NCBI RefSeq assembly: GCF_030272615.1
Contig: NC_081410.1
Location: forward strand, 570,171,152-570,235,151
Length of the DNA stretch: 64,000 nucleotides
Direction of reading: 5' to 3'
Origin: Cryptomeria japonica
Lineage: Eukaryota; Streptophyta; Pinopsida; Cupressales; Cupressaceae
Shown piece by piece: positions 12,674-24,233 of this stretch. Made by a program: the position numbers and the translations under genes. The notes below the pieces were generated by a model that saw only the letters and a program-made list of their open reading frames with translations, was not told the origin of the DNA and did no database searches. Numbering within the stretch: position 1 is the first letter of the stretch; the number at the start of each line of letters is the position of its first letter.

Positions 12674-12724
12674 TATAAAATATAATTATCTAATAGAATA
12701 ATAAATAAAATAATTTTTATATTT
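12674..12724 (+). promoter_or_regulatory. Candidate core promoter of the P450
   Basis: TATAAAATATAA begins at 12674 and TATATTT at 12718, 125-175 bases upstream of the start codon. Equivalent motifs recur in every upstream repeat unit, so the core promoter may be present several times. Position and composition are the only support. Confidence 0.3.
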
Positions 12725-12848
12725 GAAAAAAATAAGTGATCCTCATTGATCGACAAACTACTAATCTTTAAAGATATTTTGAAGGGGCGTCTAAGGAAAC
12801 CTTACCGAAAAAGGCTGTCTTAATAGAGCAAGATAGTTTTCAGTTTGT

Positions 12849-14456
12849 ATGGATATCCTAACATTTTCTTCGTCATTTTCTTGGTCCTCTCTTCTCCTTA
12901 CTACTGGTTCACTGATATTATTCTTGTTTCTGTGGGGAAAGGGGAGGGGTAGGACAACGCTTCCTCTTCCTCCTGGGCCTCCTGCTTGGCCTATCGTGGG
13001 AAACCTCTTTCAGCTGGGGAAAAGGCCTCACCAGTCTCTCTATGCCCTGTCTTTGCAATACGGCCCACTCATGTCTCTCCGTCTGGGAATGAAAACAACA
13101 GTGGTGGTGTCTTCTCCTGCCATGGCCAAGGAGGTTCTCAAAACGCACGGCCACATCTTGGCCGGCCGGACGGTAATAGAAATGATCAAGTGTCTTTCCC
13201 ATCACAAATCCTCCCTAATTTGGGCTGAATACGGAGCTCGCTGGCGTCGTCTCCGACGCATTTCAACTGTTGAGCTTTTCAGCCCCAAAAGAATGGAAGC
13301 TCTGCAACACCTGAGAAGAGATGAGATATTCCACACAATTCGACTACTTTATGAGGACAAGGGAAAAGTAGTGGATATTGGGCGGACGGTGTTCTGCACG
13401 TCTCTAAATTTGTTAGGCAAAATGATGTTCAGCACAAACGTCTTCGATCCTCACAATCCAGAGTCTGCAGGGTTCAAAAATTCCATGTGGGAGATGATGA
13501 AGCTCGCTGGAACGCCCAATTTGGCTGACTTTTTTCCGCTTCTCCGGTTCCTCGACCCCCAGAATGTCTCCCGGGAGATGGCCAAGCATTTGAAAGTTGT
13601 GTATGATTTTGTGGATTTCTTCATACAGAAAAGGTTCGCCTCTGCTAGCGAAATCCTTGAGCGGAATGACTCCAAGAAGGATTTTCTGGACGTCCTGCTT
13701 GATTTCAGAAGTGATGGCTTCACTCTTGTTGATATTCGAGCCCTGATTTCAGTAAGTACTGAAAGGATCTCACAAATTTCTGATATTTTAGCCAGAATGT
13801 CTAATTGTGGTATTTTTTTCCAGGATTTGTTTGTTGCTGGTACTGAAACGACCACTACAACAATTGAATGGGTTATGGCAGAATTCATTCGCAATCCACA
13901 GAAATTAAACCGAGTTCGACAAGAACTGGGTGAAGTAGTTGGTTGCAACAGAAAAGTTGAAGAATCTGATTTAGAGCATCTGCCTTATCTCCAGACAGCC
14001 GTGAAAGAGATATTCCGATTGCACCCGACTGTTCCTCTGTTGCTTCCCCACAAAGCTGAGAGTTCCTGTGTAATTGGGGGTTATCTGATACCCAAAGATA
14101 GCCAGGTGATGGTGAACGTGTGGGCAATTGGGATGGACCCTGCAATTTGGAAGCACCCTTCAGAATTTTTGCCGGAGAGATTTTTGGAGGGTGAGAATAA
14201 CAGGATGGATTACAGGGGACAAGACTTTGAGCTAATTCCATTTGGATCGGGAAGAAGAATTTGTCCAGGGCTTCCATTGGCAAGTCGTATGGTTAATTTT
14301 GTTTTGGCTTCTTTACTTCATTCCTTTGAGTGGATACTTCCAGAGGGGATGAACTCCGAGCAGTTGGACATGGCGGACGAGTTTGGACTTACTCTAAAAA
14401 AGGCAGAGGATTTAAATGCAATCCCTGTGCCATGCTTGCCGCATCATCTATACTAG
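12849..14456 (+). CDS. Cytochrome P450, CYP71 clan, CYP76-like
   Basis: A haem-thiolate monooxygenase, probably anchored in the endoplasmic reticulum and using electrons from NADPH-P450 reductase. The frame is 535 codons unspliced and 511 after removal of a predicted 72-nt intron (13752-13823), which is normal length. Spliced features in order: hydrophobic anchor (about residues 12-29), proline hinge PPGPPAWPIVGN (from about 41), C-helix WRRLR (W132, R136), I-helix AGTETT (from about 306), ExxR (E363/R366), PERF (from 418) and haem loop FGSGRRICPG with Cys448. All catalytic signatures are intact. The match is best to CYP76-type sequences, which oxidise terpenoids or alkaloids in many plants, but the substrate cannot be told. 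The CDS is visibly more GC-rich than its flanks. The start at 12849 is supported by the leader anchor and the copied starts upstream. Confidence 0.93.
   Translation: MDILTFSSSFSWSSLLLTTGSLILFLFLWGKGRGRTTLPLPPGPPAWPIVGNLFQLGKRPHQSLYALSLQYGPLMSLRLGMKTTVVVSSPAMAKEVLKTHGHILAGRTVIEMIKCLSHHKSSLIWAEYGARWRRLRRISTVELFSPKRMEALQHLRRDEIFHTIRLLYEDKGKVVDIGRTVFCTSLNLLGKMMFSTNVFDPHNPESAGFKNSMWEMMKLAGTPNLADFFPLLRFLDPQNVSREMAKHLKVVYDFVDFFIQKRFASASEILERNDSKKDFLDVLLDFRSDGFTLVDIRALISVSTERISQISDILARMSNCGIFFQDLFVAGTETTTTTIEWVMAEFIRNPQKLNRVRQELGEVVGCNRKVEESDLEHLPYLQTAVKEIFRLHPTVPLLLPHKAESSCVIGGYLIPKDSQVMVNVWAIGMDPAIWKHPSEFLPERFLEGENNRMDYRGQDFELIPFGSGRRICPGLPLASRMVNFVLASLLHSFEWILPEGMNSEQLDMADEFGLTLKKAEDLNAIPVPCLPHHLY
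13752..13823 (+). other. Predicted 72-nt phase-0 intron of the P450
   Basis: It starts GTAAGT and ends TTTTTTCCAG, with a pyrimidine-rich 3' end. It falls exactly between codons, just before the I-helix, where many A-type plant P450s carry their single intron. Translated, it would add 24 residues with no P450 counterpart between ALIS and DLFVAGTETT. Because 72 is divisible by 3 and there is no stop, retention would keep the frame open. Confidence 0.85.
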
Positions 14457-15419
14457 CGGTGGATGCAGGTGGATGCAGGTGTATTAGGATAGAATGTTAG
14501 CATCTATGTAGGTGTATTAGGACGGATGTTAGCATTTCTAGTTGTGTATAGATATTTTAAAAGCATTATGTGGAGTTGAGTGTTACTTCTATAACAAATT
14601 TACAAAATACTCCTATTATGGTGTAATTATGAAATTGTTATTTTTATTTTTATTATGTTTTGAGATGTTTTTATAGAAATTATATATTGAAATAAAAATG
14701 TTCTATGTTATGAGGATGTTTGTATTTTTTAGTTTTTAATTTTTAATTTTGACAAATCAAAATAACTAAGAATATCTTATTCAAAGTAAAATTAAAAATT
14801 ACAGTTTTTAAAATTAAAAAACATAATATATACATACAAACTAATAATATTATTTTTATATATAGAAAAAAATCATAAAATATTAATCATTCATATATAA
14901 TATATATAAGAAATTATTTTATATGTACAATATATATTATTTAAGAATATAAATAATATCATATATAAAAACTAAAAAGGAAAACACCCCATGGACAAGG
15001 AATTTCAACTATTGTATAAAATTCCCATCCTTGAGATAGCTCTTTATTCTTAGGAACAAATGTTAGAAGTCAAGAAGACTAGGTCATCTATTCTTCATCA
15101 TGTTTCCCCTAACTCTTGCAAATATATTTCCCCTAGTGATATAATATTATTGGAGATAAGATGTAGAAACTCAGATTGTGGATATGGTGGACTACCTAAT
15201 ACTTCAAGAGGGCTCTAAAATAGGTGATAAAGAAACAAAAGAGTATGATAGAAATTTAAATAGGGATTACAATGAAAATCTAGAATAAGATTTCTCACAA
15301 ACTCTTTCAATATCCCTATCAAAAAGAGGTAACACTTTCAATGGTAAAAATAATTAAGCAAAAATAGTCACTAGCATACAAATGATATTGGAAAAAGCTT
15401 ATAAATCTAAAATGGCATT
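14457..15419. other. P450 3' flank, AT-rich
   Basis: No further gene. Directly after the stop there are small tandem duplications (ggtggatgcaggtggatgcagg, and two copies of a gtattaggat...atgttagcat module to about 14540). AATAAA-type words near 14690 could serve polyadenylation. The rest, to about 15000, is strongly AT-rich. Confidence 0.5.
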
Positions 15420-16093
15420 AAAAGTAGTTTTGGAAATAAAAATAAGATCGCGAGGACGATGAAGATTCTTTGATGAAATGTTAGGGGTTTAAATGCAAAG
15501 TAACAAAAAGTACTTAATTAAGTGCCAATTAGAATCTGAAAACTCATCCATCATCCTGTTACAAGAAACAAAGTTCTCCTCGACACAAACCAAATAAGTT
15601 TTTTATTTATGAAAGAAATAGCAATTCCTCCAATCCCCAATTCAAGGTTCCTCAAGGGGTTTAGATATTTTATTGAACAATAAATAATATCAGGTAGATT
15701 TGAATGCATCATCTCAAAATTAGATTCTAAATAAAGTCTCTTCTTTTGATATGTCCTTCTAGTTGATTAATGTTTATGCTCCTCCAACAATAAACAAAAA
15801 AATACTATGGGACACTATCTCTGCAGTCTTATGCCACTTAAAAGAAGAAAATGCTCTTTAGGGTAGACTTTAATGCAATTTTAAACCCATGTGAAAAACG
15901 AGATGACATTATCCCCCCTCCTAACATCTTGAAAGATATTTTTAAAATATCTTCCTCCAAAAGACAGATATTCAATACAAACGGAAGAGTTAAAGACAGT
16001 CTATGCAATCATATGACACTGAAAAGAAGAAAACGCTCTGTAGGGGGCATACTAGCCCCACAATTAAGTAGAGCCCTTATATGTGTTTTGTGA
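15420..16093 (+). pseudogene. LINE (non-LTR retrotransposon) endonuclease fragment
   Basis: In broken frames it reads features of an APE-type LINE endonuclease. There is an ILLQETKFSS motif near 15557, a LINVYAPPT motif near 15765 and VDFNAILNPCEKRDDI near 15862, in the normal order and spacing. The usual GGDFN is altered to RVDFN. Reverse transcriptase and a poly(A) tail are not seen, so this is a small truncated piece of an old LINE. Confidence 0.7.
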
Positions 16094-17240
16094 TCATTAT
16101 CCTTTGATTTATCCTTCTTGGGAGCATATCATTATGATAATGTGCTTCAGTATTGGATGAATTTATACTACCTTAGAGAAATTTCTCCCATTTTGGCATA
16201 CACAATTGCTTTAACATGGGGGCACACACTCTGCTCAATATTTCTCTTTTTGCGCATCTTGATACTCACGTTACTTTGTGAACTTATTCTTTTGCTGGGT
16301 AATTTTGGTATTTTTCTTTCCACGTGACTCATAGTAAGAGAACCTTACTAGGCATGTAGTCATGGTTCTCTTTCTATCTCTTTCTTATGATGTCCCTTTT
16401 ATCTTGAGGGTGGTTGCAAGAAGTTGACTCTCACTTTTAGGCAAAAACTAGAAGTATTTTCCATATTTTTCAATTTTCTTGTTGATTGATGTCAAAATTT
16501 GAGGCAATTAGAGATTGAATCTCAAAAAACTTTAGTAATAGAAAATGTAGTGCTCAGAGTCTAATTTTCAAATATGTAATTTCTACCGGCATGGTATAAA
16601 TTTATTTTTGGTAGGCATGTTTAAAAACCACTTTTTCAAAATGCTTGTTTCAGAACCATACCAAACATGTGTATGACCACCATATTTTGACGTAAATAAA
16701 TGAATTTTTGCAAATCTTTCTAGGAAAAGATACCTAAGACACCAAATATTGATTATAATATTTTTTCTTATTTTTTTATTGAATATTTGTTTTTATTTAC
16801 TTTTAATTAACTATAAAGTACATTTTCAAAACATCTAGTGTACGATCACCATAATTTGATGAAAATTTCATATATATTTTTTTTAAATCTTCAAAAGAAT
16901 TGTATGTAGATTGATTTCATATAATTTATTTTCCAAAAAACCTAAAAAACAAAAAGTTATTAAAGTTTTACTAAACCGTGCTATTTTACATTTAGGTACC
17001 ACTTTTGACAAACTAATAGTCTTTAAAGATATTTTCAAAGGGGTGTCTAAGGCAACCATACCCAAAATAGATTTTTATTATATTTATGTACAATTATCTA
17101 ATTAAATAATCCCAAAATCTATTTAACCATCTATTGAAGAAAATCACGTAATAGTTTAGGTTTGTATTAGCTAAATACAAGGCGCGGTGTTACAAATAGA
17201 GAAATGTATATAGTAATACACACAAACATAGACATGTATA
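16094..17240. other. Non-genic stretch with a P450-promoter repeat fragment
   Basis: No convincing gene. Bases 17007-17063 match the part of the P450 promoter unit containing gacaaactaataatcttt...aagatattttcaagg, with scattered changes. Two similar blocks about 170 bases apart (near 16665 and 16838, sharing gt-acgatcaccata-ttga) suggest a further diverged repeat. Short open frames on both strands are not supported. Confidence 0.5.
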
Positions 17241-18370
17241 TGTAGACACCTAAAAGTGTCTCATTAATTTTACACTAATTATTCATCTATTTAATTAAGT
17301 AATTCTTTAATTATTTGATTAAACTAACTATTTCTTCTAATCATCGCCCTTCAACATTTCTAATTATTACATTTCTATTCTCAAATCATTTTAATCAGTT
17401 AACCATATCTCAATTGTTAATTAAATATTTAAGTAATTACAACCTTTTCCTTAGTTAAATAATCTTTATTATTTAATTAATTCTATTTCTTAAGTTTAAA
17501 TAATTTCCTTTTAAATTATTTAAATTAATTAATTAAATTCCTCCAATTCCCCAAATTATAATTCCAATTAATTCCATCTAATTTCACCTCATTTCCCCCA
17601 AATTCGAATTTCAATTAATTTCATCTAATTTCATATTTCTAAATTAACATTTTCCCCAAATCTGAATTTTAGATAATTTTATGTGCATTTCAGCATTTGA
17701 ATGACCAAATTCAAATCCAAATTGAAAATGAAAATGAATTTCAATTTCAAATTCCTACAACACATGCTAAAATCAGAATTGATTGATCAAATCAGTTAAC
17801 TCAGTTAACTCGTCAATCATCCTTTTTAACTCAAAATCATCTTTTTATGACTAATCCATCAATTCAATCATCTCCCTAGTCTATTCAGTTCACTAATCAA
17901 TCAAATGAGTTTACTAATCCATCTATTCAGTTCTCTCTCCAATCAATATAGTTGACTACTCAATCAAATAAGTTAACAAATCAACCAACTCTGTTAACTT
18001 ATTAATCAATTTCAGTTGTCTCTCAATCAACACTTGAGTTCGAATCCTCACCCCCTTTGTGTTGAAAATCTATAAATTCAACATCATTTTCTCATTTCAA
18101 GCTAGAATCATAGTCTTCAAAATATTTGTGTTAATCATATGCAGGAATCCTAGTGCAATACTTGAGAGCCACCTACCACACAAATTGGAGAAGAATAATT
18201 GAAGGCATGTTGCATCAATTGAGGGAGATTTTAATTAGTTTCATTTCATAATTCAATTGATGTTAGCTTTATTTCATTGTAATTTAGGAGTAATTTAATT
18301 AGATTAGAGTTTGTGATTTGCTATTTGATATCTGATTATGTAATTCACGCTTATTTACTGCCTGAGTACA
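17241..18370 (+). repeat. 5' LTR of the plus-strand Tat-type element
   Basis: It starts TGTAGACACC, like the gag-only element's LTR, and ends gagtaca. A TATA box (ctataaattc near 18069) sits about 300 bases before the end, giving a plausible U3/R boundary. What follows (tttggtgagctcgacgtga) is a plausible primer-binding site. No second copy was seen, so the call rests on the termini and internal signals. Confidence 0.6.
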
Positions 18371-20584
18371 TTTGGTGAGCTCGACGTGAAGCATGCTAAC
18401 CTTCACTTTTTGTTTTGAAAGATTTTGTAGATTCGTACATGCACAAGAATCTTGATTTCGCACTTGCATTTGCAAAAATTCACAATTACTCATACAATTT
18501 CGCAATTGCTCAGACAATGCATCGCAATTTTTTAAGCATCTTGCAATTTATTTAAACGGTTGCAAATTTAAAAATTATTTTGTCATTTCTTTATTATCTA
18601 ATCTTGCACACCTAACCTATAAATTTCATCAAATTCGGGAAAATGTAATTTTTGCATATAAGATGTATTTAATCCAGTGGTAGGAAAGGTGAATTTCAGA
18701 ATTTCAGGTGCAAGGAAGGCAAAACAACATAGGAGAAAACAAAAGAAATATCAAAGAATCTTAAAGGCAGAAAGGGAGCTCCGTGAGATTGAAGAAAAAG
18801 AGGAAATTGCTCAATATCATAGGAACATCCACTGTTTCTTAACCAAGTACAAGTTTTTCAATGAAATTGATGTGATGGCTCGTGTGGTGTGGGACAATGT
18901 CATTGTAGAATAACCTACTTTCTTCTATCTTTCTCTTCTGTTTAAAAAAAAAAATTTAAATTAAAAAATAATAATAATTTTTTTACTGTGAGCAATTGAT
19001 CTTATATCAATTCGCAATTGAGAATTCATCACATTGCAATTTCTTAAATAGTAATTCACAATTGTTGATACATCAATTTGCAATTGATCTGATATCAATT
19101 CACATTTTCTTTGTAGGTAATTTATAGTTGTTAGATTAAGTTTTCCTTTTACTGTTTTGTTTCAATTTTGGTTTTTACCATAATTTCTTTCTGCTTGTAA
19201 AAAGATAGAACTTTGTAATTGGAATATTATGTTGGATATCCCCCCATGTGCTGACTAACTTCATTTTCTATAAGGGTAGCTTAGAATCATTTCAATTTGG
19301 TGCAAGTAAAATGAACCACAAAAAATCTTGTATCTTATTCCACAATTGCGATGAAGGTTATAATTGAACCCCGTGCTTTTTTGGAGCAACATTTCCCAAT
19401 AGATTAGAAAATCATTGCAATGAAAAGTTAAAAAGACCCCTTGTCTTTCATGTTTTCAAAGGGATGTGTATTATGCTCTCCCCTTTAATGGGTGATTAGA
19501 AAATCAGACTCTCTTCTTTCATGATTTTATTTATTTTTTGCAATTAAATCCTTTAGAAGGCCTACCCTCCTGAGTTTCCCTTAGTACGCCATTAAGGCCG
19601 GTGAGAGGGGAAAGACCTAAGTGGCAACGACTAAAGCCAAGTAATCCAAGCCACTATAAATAAATGTGCATGTGATGAAAATCATATGCGATGAGTGTTA
19701 CATGTTGTCACAATGACGCTATGCCTCCCTCGGTGCCTATACGGTACATTAAAATCTATAGAGAGTAAACTCTACAGACTGGGAGACCTCCCTCAATGCA
19801 GTGTGAAATGTTGTTGATTGTGACCACTCGAATGGAACCCTGTCTAAACACCATAGAAATTAGAAGCCAAGCTGAGTCAGTAACCAGCCACTTGTTTTAT
19901 CATAGGGAAAGGGTGGGGAAGAATTTGCCCCCAAGACACACACCATATATCTCCCAGGATAACGAACCAATTGAGAAGCAATCTTCTTTGATCTAATTTT
20001 TGAAAAAAAAGCAAAAAAATGAGCTCACCGTAGGGTTTGACAGTGTTGTTTGAGCTGATAGAGTATCAAGATGTGTGTTGTGGTAATACTTGTGACATTT
20101 TAACTTTAGGAGAGTCTGTCTGATAATATATCTAATGACCCCAATATATCGAGAACAAAATGAGATCTTGAGAAAGATCCCAACATTCATGGAAATTTGA
20201 AAAAAATCCCTAAACAATTGTTCTTTTCATGGTTTTATTCTTTAAATTTGACTGCTATGTCCTTTGCTACACTTCAACAAATTCAAAACATTGCAAGATA
20301 CAAATCACAACAAAATCAAAGTTTTAGTATTCAATAAGATAAAACAAAACCTTGACAAAGTTAAGTTTCTACAACAACACCAACATCAGATCCAAAGCTT
20401 TTGCACAAATTCAAAGATGATGTACATGTTACTTTCAAGTGATCATAGGTCCTAGGTATTTGATTCATGCAGAAGTACCATTAGAATCATCACACAAAGT
20501 CCTCACACAAGTCATTTTACCAAATTGTCTTAAGGTTAGTATTGCATAAGAATCATACCTAAGTCCATGGGTATTAGAGGAGAT
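18371..20584 (+). other. Leader of the plus-strand Tat-type element
   Basis: Long region between the LTR and gag-type coding sequence. It includes a 78-codon open frame (18677-18913) starting MVGKVNFRIS with a Lys/Arg/Glu-rich helical middle. This has no recognised family. A GC-richer block at 19560-19960 (with ggccggtgagaggggaaagacc) is similar in character to the leader patch of the gag-only element. Confidence 0.4.
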
Positions 20585-21141
20585 GGAGAATTCTGATTCG
20601 AACAACCCAATCTTGGGCCGAACAATGACCAATTATAAATAATTGATGGTTTAGATAACCTTGCTTGGGAAGTAAGAGTCAATCGTGCCCAATATGATAT
20701 AGTTGAGGCCATCATATATGATGAAATCCAGAAGTTTGTTCATCTTGATGAGAAACTAAGGAAAAAGATACAAAGAGCAGCTCAGAAAGAAGCCATTAGA
20801 CAATTGGTAGAAAAGACCATAGCAACATTTATAAAACCGTGTTGAAAAAAAACAAGGTGTCAATCATTTTAGGTATCATTCATTTCTAGGGTCTTCATTG
20901 TCTACATAGTAATCTTTAATGTATGGGTCTAAAAGGAAATGATAAATTCCCATTTGAACAACTCAATCTTGGGGCAAACAACATTCAATTAAAAATAATT
21001 GACGGTTTGAATATCCTTGCTAAGGAATTAATAATTGATCAAGACCAATACGACATAGTCCAGGTTGTCATAGATGAAGAAGTTCAAAAATCAGTACAAA
21101 TATACATAGACCTCGAAAATCGAATCAAAGAAGAGGTATAA
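20585..21141 (+). pseudogene. Leader ORF with an internal ~356-bp-spaced duplication
   Basis: Two diverged copies of a short coding segment. The intact one (20923-21141, 72 codons, starting MGLKGNDKFP) has FEQLNLGANN...IIDGLNILA...QYDIVQVVIDEEVQK. The earlier one (from about 20595) shows the same motifs with a stop. Both lie just upstream of gag and may be the gag N-terminus or a leader protein. The function is not recognised. Confidence 0.45.
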
Positions 21142-21388
21142 TTTGAAGCTTTTTGACAATGCTCTGAAAATATTGTGTTCGAATTTTGGAATCCTTGATA
21201 GTAAGTCATCATTCATAGATCACATTGTCTACACTTTAGTTTTTAGGAAGTCATAGAAACATATTTCGTTGCATTTAATCAAGTCTTGCATGCACATTTT
21301 AGAGAGTCAAGATCACTTCAAAATAATATTCATGCCATTAATGCTTGTTTAAAAGGAAAAAAACCAAAGGGATCCTAACAACGACCGC

Positions 21389-23280
21389 TTGGGTAACCCA
21401 ACATGGAATATGCATCCATCCACACAACAACAAACACAGGGTTACACACTTACAACAATGTCAACAAACACAAACAAGATGCCTTCCATTGATGAAATAG
21501 GGCATAATTTGACAAAGGAAGAGTTGGAAGTGGCCCAACAAGATCCTACGTCAATGCTCTCATCACTAGTGATAGAGATAGATATGTCGCTCTCCTAGTC
21601 CAAAATGGGGCTAATTACCACCAGGAGTAGACATTTCAACAATATTGTCTCAAGGTGTGACATTAAATCAAAATATACCTCAAATGTCGGCTACAACATA
21701 GACACAAGCAACCTTTTCTACATCAACACAACACATATCTCAAAATTATAATATGGGTACAACCTTGACACAGCCAACAATGGCACCAGTAAGTGCCAAT
21801 CTTACATCATTGACAACACCCAATATGATGCTACAAGCTCCAATGGCTCACATCACTACCTTGGCAAATATAACTCAACCCATAGTTTCAGTCAGTTCCA
21901 CCCACAATAGTCAGAATGTGAATCAAGGGACAACTAGCTTGGCTCAACCAAATGCCACTCCACAATTTACATACTTCACACCACCTACTGGTACTTATGG
22001 CACACAACTACCTGGTCTGTCTACATTTCAACAAGCTCAAAGGTACTCAAATACTATTCCTTTTGTGGGAAACATTCCTCAAGTAAATACACCAATGACC
22101 CAGATAGAAATTCTGACCGAACAAATGGAGAACCTTCAAAACAAAATGGCTAGTATGCAAGCAGGTAATGATAAAAAAACTACACCATGGAGGATCTTTG
22201 TTTGTATCCTTTTGATAGAAAATTGTACATTCCACCATTTCCCCCACATTTTGAAACTCCAAAGTTTGACAAATATAGAGGGAAAGGGGATGCTCGAGAT
22301 CATATCAAAGAATTCTTCACGATGTGTATTGAAGTAGCTCACAATGATACATACTTAATGAAACTATTTTCCAAAAGCCTTGGAGGGACAACATTAGAAT
22401 GGTTTTCACACCTTCCACCCAAAATTACTTGATGGGGAGAATTGGCTATTATTTATATCCAACTTTGCCTTCAACATAGATAATCCAATTACCTTAATGG
22501 ATTTATGTGAAACAAAGCAAAAATAAGGTGAGACTTTTGCTACATTCTTGCAAAGATGAAGAGGCCTATATTGCAGATATCTTAGTCACATCCCTAAAGC
22601 AAAGCAAGTAGACATCTTCAATAAATATCTTGTGCCTCCGATTAAGTATCCATTACAAATGCAATGCCTGAATAATTTTAAAGACATAACTGGAAAAAGG
22701 CATCAAATGTGACAAAGTCCTATTAGAACAAGGGATTTTGAAACACCACAAGGATAGTGGACCAACCACCAACACAAACAATGAAAGAACAACATTTTGG
22801 TCTAGAAACAAAAATATCACAAACGATGGAGTTGTTGACACACATGTTGTAAACAGAGCTCAACCAATACTATCTCTACAAGGACCAATTGATTTTACCA
22901 ATAAGAACCAATTTCAAACAAACAACACCGACACACTACAATCAAATAATCCAAGGCCACCAAGGATAGGCACACCCAGACGGAACTTTACACCCCTTGG
23001 AGAACCTATTGAATCAGTACTGAAAAAGTTGATGCAGAGCAATGCCATTATTTTACCAGAAGCTAGGCCATATGAACTAGGTCCATTTAAGCCCTCTTGG
23101 TGGTATGACAATGATTTATGTGAATATCACCGCAATAAGGGTCACAAGACAACAAGTTGCTACAAATTGAAGAACCTCATCCAAGATCTCACAGATCAAG
23201 GTGACATTACTGTGGATTATCATAAAGCACCAAGCATAGATCATACCATTTTCAAAGATCCTTTCATCAAACATGACTAA
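21389..23280 (+). pseudogene. Gag of the plus-strand Tat-type element
   Basis: Broken into several frames. A Thr/Gln/Pro-rich N-terminal part (21389-21598, 21753-22337) is followed by the conserved gag core IPPFPPHFETPKFDKYRGKG (from about 22229) and SLGGTTLEWF (about 22377). The C-terminal part (22738-23280) has NKNITNDGVVDTH, TPLGEPIES, and a zinc-knuckle-like CEYHRNKGHKTTSC. Gag would form the virus-like particle and bind RNA. Frameshifts near 22190 and 22430 and stops elsewhere inactivate it. Confidence 0.8.
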
Positions 23281-23499
23281 GTAAAGGCTTCTAGTTCTAA
23301 TGCACAAAATAATACTGCCAATTATACCAATATAATATTTGACTATGTCATTAACACACTAAGTGAAGGAGATGAAATGGTAGCTACATTCATAGTGAAC
23401 CCTAAAAGTAGATATTTTTCCACAATCACTAGAATAAAAAATATCACATTACAAGTAATGCCTTAAAATGAGCCTTCAATAACTAGCAACTACAATATG

Positions 23500-24180
23500 G
23501 TGGATCAGTTGAAGTGAACTCCAACCCAAATTTCACTATTTGAGTTATTGCGCATATCACCGGTCCATAAGGCAGTCCTGGATAATTCTTTACAAGATTC
23601 ATTTGTTGCTAGAGATATTGATGAGAATGTATTCCAATCCATGGTTGGAAACTTGACAGCTTCAAAGGTTGCTTTCACTGAAAATGATGTACCTGCAAAC
23701 CGATCCATGCATAATGATCCCTTGCACTTGGAAGCTTTTGTTCATCAAAAAAAGGTTCAAAGAGTACTTATAGATGGTGTAGTTGGCCTCAACATATGTA
23801 CTCTACATTTGATCAAAGCTTTAGGATATTCTGAACATTATATTGATTCTACGAAGAGAATCAATATCAAATCCTATGATGACAAGGAACGTCATTCTAA
23901 GGGTGTGGTGACTTGACCAGTACAAGTAGGACCAACTACAACAAATGTCACCTTTCAAGTCCTAGATAGAGAATTGGGGTACAATATGTTGTTAGGTCAC
24001 CCATGGATACATACAATGCAAGCAGTACCATCAACTTTTCACCAATGTGTAAAGTTCCCATACAATGGCATAGAGATCACCGTCCATGGTGACCCAAACC
24101 CTTTTCAACATTGTGATTATTTAAGGGCAAGCTCAGACAATCAAGTACCAAAAAATCATGAAGCCCCTATTCACTTATAA
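23500..24180 (+). pseudogene. Retropepsin-type protease of the Tat-type element
   Basis: Contains VQRVLIDGVVGLNICTL (about residues 72-88 of the 23548-23916 frame). The family usually has DGGA at the active site, as seen in the sister element near 59990; here it is DGVV, so activity is probably lost. The downstream part (23974-24180) keeps GYNMLLGHPWIHTMQAVPST, the normal C-terminal half. A stop separates the two parts. Confidence 0.75.
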
Positions 24181-24233
24181 ATGAATCATTATCAATTAAA
24201 GAAATAGAAACAAATACACCAACCACATCTTCT

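Larger units (their letters stand above)
10190..12848 (+). repeat. Iterated ~275-bp copies of the P450 promoter and first codons
   Basis: Copies of the sequence immediately upstream of the P450, including its start codon and first ~25 codons, recur with start codons at 10466, 10741, 12298, 12574 and finally the real gene at 12849. Spacing is 275, 276 and 275 bases within clusters. Unit joints lie at about 10537, 10812, 12369 and 12644, where the coding copy breaks in tttct and continues into atcctaaaatttac, the start of the next unit. Two clusters share the same left flank (about 10200 and 12036), offset by about 1.83 kb. The third unit of the first cluster is truncated near 10905 and followed by about 1.1 kb of unrelated sequence. 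Confidence 0.9.

Noticed and set aside
12918-14283. Long minus-strand open frames over the P450
   Set aside because: They are antisense shadows of a coding region with all P450 motifs on the plus strand.
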